Shown here piece after piece: positions 7,286-15,549 of a stretch of 64,000 bases of DNA. The notes under the pieces were generated by a model that did no database searches, had not been told where the DNA came from, and saw only the letters and a program-made list of their open reading frames with translations. The DNA comes from Bradyrhizobium sp. MOS002 (GTDB lineage Bacteria > Pseudomonadota > Alphaproteobacteria > Rhizobiales > Xanthobacteraceae). Where the stretch lies: the NCBI RefSeq assembly GCF_003020115.1, contig NZ_PYFX01000005.1:388839-452838 (forward strand), given 5' to 3'. Position 1 is the stretch's first letter; the number at the start of each line of letters is the position of its first letter. The translations under genes and the position numbers were made by a program.

Positions 7286-8944
7286 TTGCTGTTCAGGGTT
7301 GTTCGGCCGATGCGCCGGGACGGGTCTCAAAACAAGTGGTTCGCTCAGCGCATCCCCGCTGATGTCCGCCGCAAAGTAATCGGTGTCGAACTCGCAATCC
7401 CGCTGGGCGATAGCTTCGTTTTCGTGACGCCCAGCGAGAGCACCCAAGCCATTCGTTTCTCCCTCCGCACTGCCGATCCCAGTGAGGCCAAGACGCTTAA
7501 CGCCATTGCGGCGGCCTATCTGGAGGGCGTCTGGCAAGCTCTCCGCAATGATGCCCCCGTGCATCTGAGCCACCGACAGGCGACGGCCTTGGCGGGCGAA
7601 CTCTATCGCGTTTGGGCGGACAGCGAGAGCCGCGCCCGGAGTGTCGCCATGGTGCACACGCCCGGAGTTGGCTGGGCGCCGGATACCGACAGCCAGGACG
7701 AGCAGGAAGTGCAATGGGCGGCCGTTGTCGCGATGTGGGAGAAGGTCGGCAAGGATGGCGACCCCAAGCACTTGGAGAAGCCGCTTGGCCCTATTGTGGA
7801 CCGCCTCTTGCTGACCAAGGGCATTCGCCGCGTGGACAGCGAATCGCGCGCCATGTTGCTTGTCGCTTTTTGGATGGCTCTGCGAGACGCCTTCATGAGC
7901 CGTCAGCGCAATGCGGGAGGGGATTATTCGTCGGACCCCAAGGCCGCCCGCTTCCCGGACTGGCAGCCGCCTGAAGGTGCGCCAAAAGAGAAGCTGAAGC
8001 GCGGAACCCCCAAGCATTCCCTCACCGGGCTGGTCGAGGACTGGTGGAAGGAAGCCAAGCGGGCCGGTCGCAAGCAGAGCACCTATGAAAGCTATCGCAA
8101 CTCGATGGCGCGACTGGTGACATTCCTGAAGCACGACACGGCGAGCCGGGTGACGCCCGAGGACATCGTTCGCTTCAAGGACTACCGCGTGCAGAGCGGC
8201 GTGAGCCCCAAGACCGTGAAGGACAGTGACCTTGCGGGGATGAAGACCGTGTTTGGCTGGGCCGTGGTCAATCGCCGGCTGTCCAGCAATCCGGCCGAAG
8301 GGATCACCATCAAGGTCGGCAAGTCGCGCAAGCTCAGGCCAAAAGGGTTCTATGATTCCGAGGCTATTGCAATCCTGAAGCATGCCCGCGAGTTCGTGCC
8401 CGGCCGGGAAGCCCCTAAGCTGGCAGCGGCCAAGCGGTGGGTGCCGTGGCTATGCGCCTTCACGGGCGCCCGCGTGGGCGAGATGATCCAGCTTCGCAAG
8501 GAGGACGTTCGGCGCGAGGGGAAGCTCTGGGTGCTGCATGTGACGCCCGAGGCCGGGCCGGTGAAAACGGACGAAGCGCGTGATGTCGTGCTCCATCGGC
8601 AAGTCATCGAGGAAGGCTTCTTGGCGTTCTTTGAGAAGGTGAAGGGCGGCTATCTGTTCATTGACCCCAAGGCCGGCGAGTTAGGCGTGCGCAACGCGGT
8701 GAAGACGGCGCGTAACAAGGTCAATGAGTTCGTGCGTGAGGTGGTGAAGGACAAGAACGTTGATCCAAGCCACGGCTGGCGCCATCGCTTCAAGACTGTG
8801 GGCATTGATCAGGGCGTCGAGATGCGCGTTCTGGATGCCATTCAGGGGCATGCTCCGCGTAATGTCTCGGAGGGCTATGGGGACGTCACCATTAAGGCAA
8901 AGGCGAACGCCATCGCAAAGTTCCCGTCCATCGATGTCTCATAA
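7286..8944 (+). CDS. Tyrosine recombinase (integrase) of island 2
   Basis: The enzyme integrates and excises the island at the att repeat 89 bp upstream. It has 552 residues from TTG at 7286; ATG 7310 is an alternative. The N-terminal part has the DUF6538-like pattern NKWFAQRIPADVRRKVIG...SLRTADPSEA. The core-binding domain lies at about 240-330 (STYESYRNSMARLVTFLK). The catalytic residues are R in TGARVGEM, HGWRHRF, H in QGHAPRN and Y in EGYGD near residue 532. It resembles the partial integrase at 1-639, which explains tandem insertion at one site. A decayed copy of its middle part is found at 18196-18250. Confidence 0.95.
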   Translation: MLFRVVRPMRRDGSQNKWFAQRIPADVRRKVIGVELAIPLGDSFVFVTPSESTQAIRFSLRTADPSEAKTLNAIAAAYLEGVWQALRNDAPVHLSHRQATALAGELYRVWADSESRARSVAMVHTPGVGWAPDTDSQDEQEVQWAAVVAMWEKVGKDGDPKHLEKPLGPIVDRLLLTKGIRRVDSESRAMLLVAFWMALRDAFMSRQRNAGGDYSSDPKAARFPDWQPPEGAPKEKLKRGTPKHSLTGLVEDWWKEAKRAGRKQSTYESYRNSMARLVTFLKHDTASRVTPEDIVRFKDYRVQSGVSPKTVKDSDLAGMKTVFGWAVVNRRLSSNPAEGITIKVGKSRKLRPKGFYDSEAIAILKHAREFVPGREAPKLAAAKRWVPWLCAFTGARVGEMIQLRKEDVRREGKLWVLHVTPEAGPVKTDEARDVVLHRQVIEEGFLAFFEKVKGGYLFIDPKAGELGVRNAVKTARNKVNEFVREVVKDKNVDPSHGWRHRFKTVGIDQGVEMRVLDAIQGHAPRNVSEGYGDVTIKAKANAIAKFPSIDVS

Positions 8945-9071
8945 GTCATCGCTGTCTGACAAGCCATAAGGGCCTGCGAACACGAGTGGGACCGCAACCC
9001 CGCCCCAAATCGGAAATTCGGACCGACGCCACTTCATAAGAAGGAGTGCGGAGACTGCCAGCGAGGACGCC

Positions 9072-9311
9072 TCAATGCGCGGCAACGTGTTCAATCTCGA
9101 AGCGAAGCACTACGCGGAGAATAGAGCGCAAGTCGTCTCGGACTTCAATCATCAAGATACGGACCACCGAACCCGGTAACACGTCCTTGGCGAAATCTGC
9201 CATGGCTTCGGACGCCGCAATCTTGACCTGTTCAAAGGTGGCGATTTCCACCCCCTCAACGTCAGGGATGAAGTCGTCATTGTCGCGGGTATCGAAGTAG
9301 TAGCGGGCCAT
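9072..9311 (-). CDS. DUF6894-type small protein
   Basis: The 79-residue protein begins MARYYFDTRDNDDFIPDVEGVE, the hallmark start of a small alphaproteobacterial family (RYYF, D-x-G, DxEGxE). The start at 9311 has GGAGG seven bases upstream; a start nine codons earlier is less likely. The second half (EAMADFAKDVLPGS...ILMIEVRDD...LRFEIEHV) completes the family shape. Members are common in Bradyrhizobium-type genomes and lack a known role. It faces the integrase tail. Confidence 0.8.
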   Translation of the reverse strand: MARYYFDTRDNDDFIPDVEGVEIATFEQVKIAASEAMADFAKDVLPGSVVRILMIEVRDDLRSILRVVLRFEIEHVAAH

Positions 9312-9525
9312 GACAGAACCTCCGGGCAGCGGAGGCAACCAATGTCGTTACGACCAAGTTCCTAAATCCGCTCGGGGAAAGGCGATGAACCTTCCAGCGG
9401 TGTTTTACGTTGAAACTAGTGCCGCTTTCTGCGTTGATACCACATCACCGGCCGAGGCTTAGCCCGTAGGCGCCGGTGGCAGAGAGACCCGTTGCGCTCC
9501 CGCCTGCAAAGGAAGGGAGCGGTCG

Positions 9526-10293
9526 ATGCCGCACCAAGTGCTAATTGCGCGTTTGCTGGCCGGTGCCGGCTTGACCGAGCAGGATCAGGCGAGGCTCCGA
9601 AGCATGCCTCATACGAGTCGGACGTTCAAAAACCGGGATATCGTCCTTCGGCAAGGGGACACGCCTGTTCAATGCGCCGTGGTGATGAGCGGCTGCCTGA
9701 TACGTCAAAGGGTTGTGCGCGAGCGCAACCAGATATCGTCCTTCTACCTTCCCGGCGATATGCCTGATCTTCACACCTTGCATCTGCCTGTTATGGATCA
9801 CGAGCTTTGCAGCGTGGGCACCTCCACCCTGGCATTCATACCGCATTCGCACCTCCGGCCGATGCTCATCGACTTTCCGGGCCTAACCAATGCCTTGTGG
9901 CGCGAGACTCTTGTCCATGCAGCGATCCACCGCGAATGGGTCGAAAATCTCGGCTCGAGGAGAGCACTTCCGAGAGTCGCCCATCTTTTATGCGAGCTTG
10001 CCACCCGTCTCGAGGTGGTGGGTTTACTGGAAGATGGCAGCTTTCGTCTCCCGTTCACGCAACAGGACTTCGCTGAGGCCTGTGGTCTCTCGACCGTTCA
10101 CATCAATCGGACAATCCAAGAGTTGAGGCGGATGAACCTCATTGAATGGCGGGGCCACACGGTGTCGCTGCTTCGACGAAAGGAGCTCGAAACGGTGGCC
10201 GACTTCAGCCCGGATTATCTCCATGCGTTTAAAGTCGCAGGTCCATTACACGGGCGCTCGAAAGGCATCTCCGACCAGTCAGCCATGGCGTAG
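9526..10293 (+). CDS. Crp/Fnr-family transcriptional regulator
   Basis: The 255-residue protein has a cyclic-nucleotide-binding-like beta roll (about residues 30-130, with DIVLRQGDTPVQCAVVMSGCLIR and FYLPGDMPDL) and a C-terminal winged helix (LPFTQQDFAEACGLSTVHINRTIQELRRMNLIEW). It lacks the Fnr cysteine cluster, so an oxygen-sensing iron-sulfur centre is unlikely. GGAAGGGAG upstream supports the ATG. Proteins of this subtype are frequent as orphan regulators in rhizobia. Its targets on the island are not evident. Confidence 0.9.
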   Translation: MPHQVLIARLLAGAGLTEQDQARLRSMPHTSRTFKNRDIVLRQGDTPVQCAVVMSGCLIRQRVVRERNQISSFYLPGDMPDLHTLHLPVMDHELCSVGTSTLAFIPHSHLRPMLIDFPGLTNALWRETLVHAAIHREWVENLGSRRALPRVAHLLCELATRLEVVGLLEDGSFRLPFTQQDFAEACGLSTVHINRTIQELRRMNLIEWRGHTVSLLRRKELETVADFSPDYLHAFKVAGPLHGRSKGISDQSAMA

Positions 10294-10437
10294 GCGATAG
10301 GCACGTCGGTTTCGGTTTTATCCGTTGACGCGGCGCTTGCCCCGATTGTCCCGCAAACTGATCTTCTCTCGTCTGCATGGCCCGGGTCCACAGGCGATCT
10401 CCCGAGACGTCCCGCCTTGCGCAACCAGACAATTTAG

Positions 10438-10863
10438 CTAGCGAGTGTTCGCATATTCGGTTGCTGCCGCCTTGCAAGCCGCCATCTTTGAGCAAGCTAG
10501 CACAGCGCCATCACGCAGGGCACTCTCATATGATTCGTCTTTGTGGTTCGCGTGAAGATAGGCCCCGAGCAGGGCGGCGGCAGCTAAGATCACAACATAA
10601 CGAATTCGCTCAACGAATCGCTGCACTCGCGGGTCCTTCTTGAGGCGCTCCCCCGCGTAGATGAATAGGGCGATGGCGCTGACGCCCGCGAGGGATATCC
10701 GAGGCGTCTCCGGGACACCCAGCGCTGTCATCCCCTCGTATTCGGCCCAGACGCTCAGCGCGACAAAGCCCCATAGCGTCGCACCGATGCTAAGGATGTC
10801 AAATAGGTCCCTGATGGGCTCGGACTCGCGGGTGCGAGATGCGGCGGCTTCTGTGTTGGCCAT
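10438..10863 (-). CDS. Small membrane protein, function unknown
   Basis: The 141-residue protein starts at MANTEAAASR, with AGGAGGG eight bases upstream, so the longer open frame is not used. It has about three hydrophobic segments: ILSIGATLWGFVALSVW, ISLAGVSAIALFIYAG, and VVILAAAALLGAYLHAN. Short charged loops separate them, and a cysteine- and alanine-rich tail follows (ACSKMAACKAA). It is divergent from the XRE regulator at 10981 with 117 bp between the starts, so that regulator may control it. A toxin-like or signalling role is possible but unsupported. Confidence 0.7.
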   Translation of the reverse strand: MANTEAAASRTRESEPIRDLFDILSIGATLWGFVALSVWAEYEGMTALGVPETPRISLAGVSAIALFIYAGERLKKDPRVQRFVERIRYVVILAAAALLGAYLHANHKDESYESALRDGAVLACSKMAACKAAATEYANTR

Positions 10864-10980
10864 ACTGCATTCCCTCCTGAAAGGCGGTCGCAATAGTAGA
10901 CGATAGTCATCACGTCTCAACGGAAAAATGGGACTCATAGTCCGTAGACCGGGAGTCATCATGACGGCCTTCTCCCACGG

Positions 10981-11223
10981 ATGGACGACGAGACAGGCAT
11001 CGTTGACGTGGTGGCGGCGGCCGTGCGGAAGGCTCGTAAGGGACTGGGGCTGTCCCAAGAGGATTTGGCCCTAGAGGCGGGGCTTGATCGGACCTACGTC
11101 AGTCAGGTGGAGCGGGGCACCCGTAACTGCACCATCATCGTCCTGGCCCGCCTGGCTCGTGCCTTGAAGACGACCCCTGACCGGTTGCTTGTCCCCCACA
11201 AGAGGACCCGGGGTCAGGCCTGA
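10981..11223 (+). CDS. XRE-family helix-turn-helix regulator
   Basis: The 80-residue protein is essentially one HTH_3 domain: VRKARKGLGLSQEDLALEAG, LDRTYVSQVERGTRNCT, VLARLARALKTTPDRLL. This is the Cro/C1 fold also used by controller proteins of R-M systems and by repressors on mobile elements. It is divergent from the small membrane protein gene and lies upstream of the short ORF at 11335. No ligand domain is present. Confidence 0.88.
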   Translation: MDDETGIVDVVAAAVRKARKGLGLSQEDLALEAGLDRTYVSQVERGTRNCTIIVLARLARALKTTPDRLLVPHKRTRGQA

Positions 11224-11334
11224 ATCTCGTCCGGTGACAGGCAGGTCACTTTTAGCACCGGACCTCAGGTTAGTCCGAACAGGACCGTTGATTTAGCTCA
11301 ATGACCGCTGTCGTCCTCTTGCCAAGCCTTTGGC

Positions 11335-11466
11335 ATGAGTGAGCCTGAGCCCGAGAAACGTTCGACGCCCAAGCCGACGCGCATGGAGGAGGCTCGACGC
11401 ATCATCGAGGAGTATATCGATGACCTCCGCGCGATCATCAGGAAGCTGCGTCAGGGGTTAAACTGA
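11335..11466 (+). CDS. Small charged helical protein (43 aa), putative
   Basis: The short frame encodes MSEPEPEKRSTPKPTRMEEA followed by a predicted helix (RRIIEEYIDDLRAIIRKLRQ) ending in GLN. The composition (acidic/proline start, amphipathic charged helix) looks coding, and no frame of similar quality overlaps it. No strong ribosome site is visible. It lies 111 bp downstream of the XRE gene on the same strand. Function unknown; existence is a moderate-confidence call. Confidence 0.45.
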   Translation: MSEPEPEKRSTPKPTRMEEARRIIEEYIDDLRAIIRKLRQGLN

Positions 11467-11784
11467 GACCGCCTTGGTCCGCGCACATGGTTCGGCCCTA
11501 TGGAGGAGACCAAACGGTTAGTCTTAGGGGCTGTCCTTTGAGGGGGCCATGTAGGAGGGGTGGTGGTCACTCACCCGAGCTTGGAGGTGACCCTTCAGGG
11601 TTGGTGAAGGGTGACCCTTAGAGGCCGCACTAGGGGTGACAATGGAGGAGGGGTGGTATCACTCCCCCAACTTGAAGGCAGCCCTTACAGGCCCCCTGAG
11701 ACGGACCCTCTAAGCTCTAACCCTCCGAGTTTCCCCCCCATAGCTTCCTCCTCCATTAGCGGAGGCATAAGGGTTAATTTTGCT
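11467..11784. repeat. Gene-free region with a pair of imperfect ~46-bp direct repeats
   Basis: Two related blocks start with AGGAGGGGTGGT at 11553 and at 11646 and run to about 11600 and 11691. Both share TCACTC...CCC...TTGAAGG/TTGGAGG and end CCCTT-AGG. The first block also contains an inverted pair GGTGACCCTTCA / TGAAGGGTGACC at about 11586-11615, with one mismatch. No coding frame is supported. The region lies between the XRE side and the 3' end of the polymerase-like gene and could hold transcript ends, regulator sites or an origin-like feature. Confidence 0.45.
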
Positions 11785-13134
11785 CTAAGTATCTGGTATC
11801 GCGGGCAAAAAATCTATGGAGACAATCGCGCAGGAAGATCCCGTAGCCGTGGTGAAAGCAGCCTGCATCGCGTCCTCCGCAACGTAGGCCTTCGATTCCG
11901 CGACCAGCACCGCGTCATGGAGCGGAAGAGCGGTGACCCCAATGCTCGCGAGATGCGTGATGATCCCGATCAGCATGTCGCTTTCGATGCGCATCAACTG
12001 AAAGCCCAGCCCGGTGCCGAACAAATGAGCGATAGACGCATGGCGCGCGGCTAACATCTTGATTGCGTGCCGGAGCTTCGTGCCCGAGGGAAAGTGCTGA
12101 AGCGTGTCCTCCGGCCAGTTCCGCAACGGACCGTCCGAAAACAACATCGCGTTCATCAGCCGTTTCCAGCCATCACGCCCGGAGCCGTCACCGGCTACAT
12201 CATATATGTCACCTTCCGGCTGCGGCTGTCCCGCCCTTACGTATGCGAGGCGCGGAAAGAGCTGCCTGTAATCGACATCGGCAATTCGCTCGCCATTAAT
12301 CCGAATGCGCTCAAACCGCTCGGCTCGTTCCATGCCCATCCAGAAACCGCCAGCGAGCCTGCCTCCGTGCTGCCAATTGTCGTTATTGAAGATACGCCGA
12401 AGAGAGCGGCGATAGGGCGCGATGACTTGGCCATCCCTCCCTAAAGAAAGGCCGGTGTTTTGACCGGTCACCTCGATATCCGCGCTGCGCAAAAACTCAT
12501 TGATGCGCCGCATCTGCACCGCAAGCTGGCGGGTCTTGGCTGTCTCCGCGAAGGCAATCGTGGCCGCTCGCCCGTCATCGTCCTTGCCTTCCTTCAATAT
12601 GATCAGAGCGCGGGCGTCGATTTGCTCAACGCTTCGCCACTCGGGTGGTGCCAGCGGAAGATGCTGAGCGAGCGTTGCGCTTGGTCGAATGAGCGACGGC
12701 ACCCGCATTCTAGCGGACAGCTTATATCCCCTTTGCTCCTCTGTGATCAGGCCAAGCGATGCGAGCCCATCTAATGCGGATAGGAAGTGTTGGCCGTATA
12801 CCGGGTCGGCGCCACCATCGCCCCGCCAAAGAAAGCCGTGCGACCGGGGCACCGCGAGTTTGGGGCCGGACTCGATCGCGCTGAGTAGGATTAGGTTGCA
12901 GGCCAGCGCTTCGACGGCGAGGCCGAACTTCTCCATGTCCGCCTCTTTTCGCGCTCGCTTCCTCGGCCCGGTATTGGCCTCGTGCAGCAACAGCGCATCG
13001 CGCAAACGTTGAACCGCACCGGAAAGCTCGGTCGTCTTGGCCCGGAGCAGTGGATCGAACCACATTATGTTGGGTCTTTTCGTCATGGGGGCGTGAGGCG
13101 CGTGTTGAAAATGACCTCCCCGAACCCTCGACAT
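11785..13134 (-). CDS. Divergent single-subunit polymerase with family-A palm motifs
   Basis: The 449-residue frame (alternative starts at 13086 and 13065; none has a clear ribosome site) ends with a compact palm-like domain. Motif A is DYRQLFPRLAY (D288), comparable to DYSQIELR of DNA polymerase I. A motif-B-like R320-xxx-K324...F332 sits in RDGWKRLMNAMLF, comparable to the O-helix of Pol I and to RxxxK of T7 RNA polymerase. Motif C is LHDAVLV (H406, D407). Upstream is a FNN...GGRLAGGFW segment. No 5' or 3' exonuclease domain is seen. The A-to-C distance is only about 119 residues, short for the family. The position equivalent to the Pol I steric-gate glutamate is F293. It may be a replicase, primer-extending or defence polymerase of the island; activity is inferred from motifs only. 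Confidence 0.7.
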   Translation of the reverse strand: MSRVRGGHFQHAPHAPMTKRPNIMWFDPLLRAKTTELSGAVQRLRDALLLHEANTGPRKRARKEADMEKFGLAVEALACNLILLSAIESGPKLAVPRSHGFLWRGDGGADPVYGQHFLSALDGLASLGLITEEQRGYKLSARMRVPSLIRPSATLAQHLPLAPPEWRSVEQIDARALIILKEGKDDDGRAATIAFAETAKTRQLAVQMRRINEFLRSADIEVTGQNTGLSLGRDGQVIAPYRRSLRRIFNNDNWQHGGRLAGGFWMGMERAERFERIRINGERIADVDYRQLFPRLAYVRAGQPQPEGDIYDVAGDGSGRDGWKRLMNAMLFSDGPLRNWPEDTLQHFPSGTKLRHAIKMLAARHASIAHLFGTGLGFQLMRIESDMLIGIITHLASIGVTALPLHDAVLVAESKAYVAEDAMQAAFTTATGSSCAIVSIDFLPAIPDT

Positions 13135-13205
13135 GCACGCACTGCTTCATTCCGATCAGATAGCTCGTGCGAATGCTGCGCCTTGCGATTTCCTCCGGGC
13201 ATGTA

Positions 13206-13994
13206 TCAGCTCGCCGCGCGGGGCCGCCCGTAGCGCTGCCGATGGGCCAGGACGCCCGCGACATGCTTCTCCACGACCAGTTCAAGGCTTGGGGGCTCCA
13301 ACATTCGGCCCATCTCCCGCAAGACACGCCCGGTGCTCTTTGGATAGACGTGCATTTCCGTCCGCCGCTTTCGGCCCTGATGATCTTCGACCTCCCAGAT
13401 ACGGTGTGTTCCTGAGGCCAGTCTCTGAATAGCCTTTGCGATCTGAACGGTCCGAAACTCCCTCGTCCGGGGGGCCGTCGTGTCGGTCCTAGTCAGGGCA
13501 GAGACAGCGAGGACGATGGAGACGATGCGCTGCGGAGGCACGCCTTCAACGCGGAGCCGCGCCAGTCCGATCTTGGCTCGCTTCGTGGCGGACATCCCTT
13601 TGAGACGCGTCGCGAGCTCCACCGGGCCGGCATCCTCTAGGGCCCGCCCCATGTCCGCAATCGCGGCGGCGATGAACTTATCGTTGGCTGCCCGAAGGCC
13701 TACGTACGCGGTTGCTGCCGTGATGAATGGCCGCAACTCGGATGCCTTGAAGCTCGGCCGCCAATAGGACCCATGACGCTGCCGGTGCTCAACGTGGCGC
13801 CTACAGTGGTGAGGGGCGAGGCCTTGACGGGCTGCCTTCATGGTCTGACGCCCGCAGCCGGGAATAGCGCATTTGGCTGATGCTGCGAGCGGCCCCAACC
13901 GGATGTTCTCCTTCAGGGCCGCCCGCCGTTTCGCCCGCTTGCCGCTAGGCTGCAGCACTGGACGCACCTTGGCTTTGCACCCGGTACTTCTCAT
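13206..13994 (-). CDS. Unknown protein with zinc-finger-like segment
   Basis: The 262-residue basic protein has, near residues 42-80, C-x4-CGR...HHCRRHVEHRQRHGSYW, a cysteine/histidine arrangement like zinc fingers found beside HNH nucleases and in phage proteins. The rest is helical (residues 85-180) followed by a more polar part (HRIWEVEDHQGRKRRTEMHVYPKSTGRVLREMGR). No catalytic motif is recognised. Its start lies inside the 3' end of the upstream gene (50-bp overlap), and the polymerase-like gene begins 71 bp downstream, so the three are probably one transcript. Confidence 0.65.
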   Translation of the reverse strand: MRSTGCKAKVRPVLQPSGKRAKRRAALKENIRLGPLAASAKCAIPGCGRQTMKAARQGLAPHHCRRHVEHRQRHGSYWRPSFKASELRPFITAATAYVGLRAANDKFIAAAIADMGRALEDAGPVELATRLKGMSATKRAKIGLARLRVEGVPPQRIVSIVLAVSALTRTDTTAPRTREFRTVQIAKAIQRLASGTHRIWEVEDHQGRKRRTEMHVYPKSTGRVLREMGRMLEPPSLELVVEKHVAGVLAHRQRYGRPRAAS

Positions 13995-14700
13995 GCACCG
14001 AATCTGCCAGTTGGAGCGCGACTCGCAAGAGCATCTCGTAATCCACCAACGTCAGGTCGGTCGATGGCAGTACGGAATCGTCCTGAAGCTGGGAGCCGTA
14101 TTGCCTCTCCAATTCTCGCCTGAAGATGCCTAGCGCGAACTGAATGATATCCTCGCGGCCCTTGGAGACATCTCGCGTTTTTTGGCCGCGCTTGCGGATA
14201 AGGTTCTTGCCCACCCAGTAGAGCCGGATGCGGCGGCAATCATGGTGAGCATTGTCATAGTGCTTCGTATCCCCCCAGATCGGCGTGTTGGCAATCATGC
14301 GATGCAGATTGATGTTCTGCCGCTTGTTGGAGCCTGCGAAGGCTGCGTAAAACCACTCGCCCATATTCGAGCGGTCTAGGACGATGCGCCCGCCCGACAA
14401 CTCCAGCAACAGCAACACAACGAAATACCAAGGGTCAAAGTGACGAGGATTCTCTGCCTTCGAATCCTCGATAAGGACTGATACTGTCGGCGACTCGATG
14501 CCATCTACGCCGTGCGCATATGCTGCCTCGAGAAGGGTGCTGGATGGAAAACGGGCGGCGAGCAGGGGAGTGACATCGGGCAAGGTTTCTCGGTTGCCTT
14601 GCACAAATGCCTCCTCTTGATCGAGATAGGTCAGACAAACGCTAAGAGCTTCCGCAATTCGTTCGTCGTGCTTGTCCGGTGCTACGTGTTGGTTGGTCAT
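13945..14700 (-). CDS. Unknown protein, first gene of the polymerase-like cluster
   Basis: The 251-residue protein starts at MTNQHVAPDKHDER, with GAGGAA four bases upstream; an earlier start at 14739 is less likely. The sequence is soluble, with a helical N-terminus and a patch (WYFVVLLLLELSGGRIVLDRSNMGEWFYAAFAGSNKRQNINLHRM) that looks like a folded core rather than a membrane span. A basic stretch (CRRIRLYWVGKNLIRKRGQK) follows. No family is recognised. It overlaps the zinc-finger-like gene by 50 bp and probably heads an operon with it and the polymerase-like gene. Confidence 0.65.
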   Translation of the reverse strand: MTNQHVAPDKHDERIAEALSVCLTYLDQEEAFVQGNRETLPDVTPLLAARFPSSTLLEAAYAHGVDGIESPTVSVLIEDSKAENPRHFDPWYFVVLLLLELSGGRIVLDRSNMGEWFYAAFAGSNKRQNINLHRMIANTPIWGDTKHYDNAHHDCRRIRLYWVGKNLIRKRGQKTRDVSKGREDIIQFALGIFRRELERQYGSQLQDDSVLPSTDLTLVDYEMLLRVALQLADSVHEKYRVQSQGASSAAA

Positions 14701-14856
14701 TTCCTCATTCCACAAGTCATGATGCGGCGTTCCTCTCATGAGAATACGCCCCGCTTCATGTAGGAATTCGCGGCCTAGTTTGCGAGAATTCGCCCATGGA
14801 AAACTCCAAATCGAGCACGAAAATTATTCGAGAGGCAGACTCGTTTTCGTTCGCGA

Positions 14857-15549
14857 CTATGGCCTCCTTGCGAGCCGTGCTTCGATCAGCGTGACCTGTG
14901 GTGCTGACCACTTGGCTCCACCCCTTGCCGTGGGGATGCTGTGCTCGGTCAGTGTTCGTGCAATCTCGGTGGGTGACGTGATGCCCTTAGACCGGAGCTT
15001 CATCAGCAATGGGGCGATGTCCGCTGCTCGTCTGTCAGCAAGCCGGGATTGCTCCTCTCTTCCTCTCGCCTGTGCGTCACTGGACAGGCTCCCCCCTCGG
15101 TGTCCCCCAAGCCGTTGCCCCCGTGCCTTCGCTGCCGCAAGGGCTGCCTTCGTGCGTGCAGAGATCAGCCCTGCCTCTAGCTCCGCCACTGCGGCCATCT
15201 GTTGAAGCATGAAGCGCCCGGTGGGCCCCTCAATAGCCGGGAGGTCAGCGAAGCGCACGTCAACCCCTGCATCTAGCAACCGCTCCAAGAAGCCCACCGA
15301 GCGTGTCAGGCGGTCAACCTTTGCGACCACAAGGGTTGCCCGGTGCAGTCGTGCTGAGGTGAGCGCCTCGTCTAGGGCCGGCCTATTGTTGCGCTTACCG
15401 CTCTCCACCTCGGTGAACTCAGCGATGATGCTGGTGGGCCCATCACCTACTGCCTTCGCCACGGCGGCTCTCTGTGCATCGAGACCCAAGCCGGAGCGGC
15501 CCTGCTTCGGGGTCGATACGCGATAATAGGCTACGAACTTGCGCTTCAC
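14857..15549 (-). CDS. Serine recombinase, resolvase/invertase family
   Basis: The 230-residue protein begins VKRKFVAYYRVSTPKQGRSGLGLDAQ, with the nucleophile serine in RVST. A GTG start at 15549 is preceded by AGAGGG; TTG 15567 is an alternative. The core motifs are VVAKVDRLTRSVGFLERLLDAGVDVRFADLP, GRFMLQQMAAVAELEAGLISARTKAALAAAKARG, and a C-terminal DNA-binding part (GITSPTEIARTLTEHSIPTARGGAKWSAPQVTLIEAR). It lacks the long domain of large serine integrases, so it probably resolves or inverts. It differs clearly from the resolvase at 1929-2570, pointing to separate origins for the two islands. Confidence 0.92.
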   Translation of the reverse strand: MKRKFVAYYRVSTPKQGRSGLGLDAQRAAVAKAVGDGPTSIIAEFTEVESGKRNNRPALDEALTSARLHRATLVVAKVDRLTRSVGFLERLLDAGVDVRFADLPAIEGPTGRFMLQQMAAVAELEAGLISARTKAALAAAKARGQRLGGHRGGSLSSDAQARGREEQSRLADRRAADIAPLLMKLRSKGITSPTEIARTLTEHSIPTARGGAKWSAPQVTLIEARLARRP

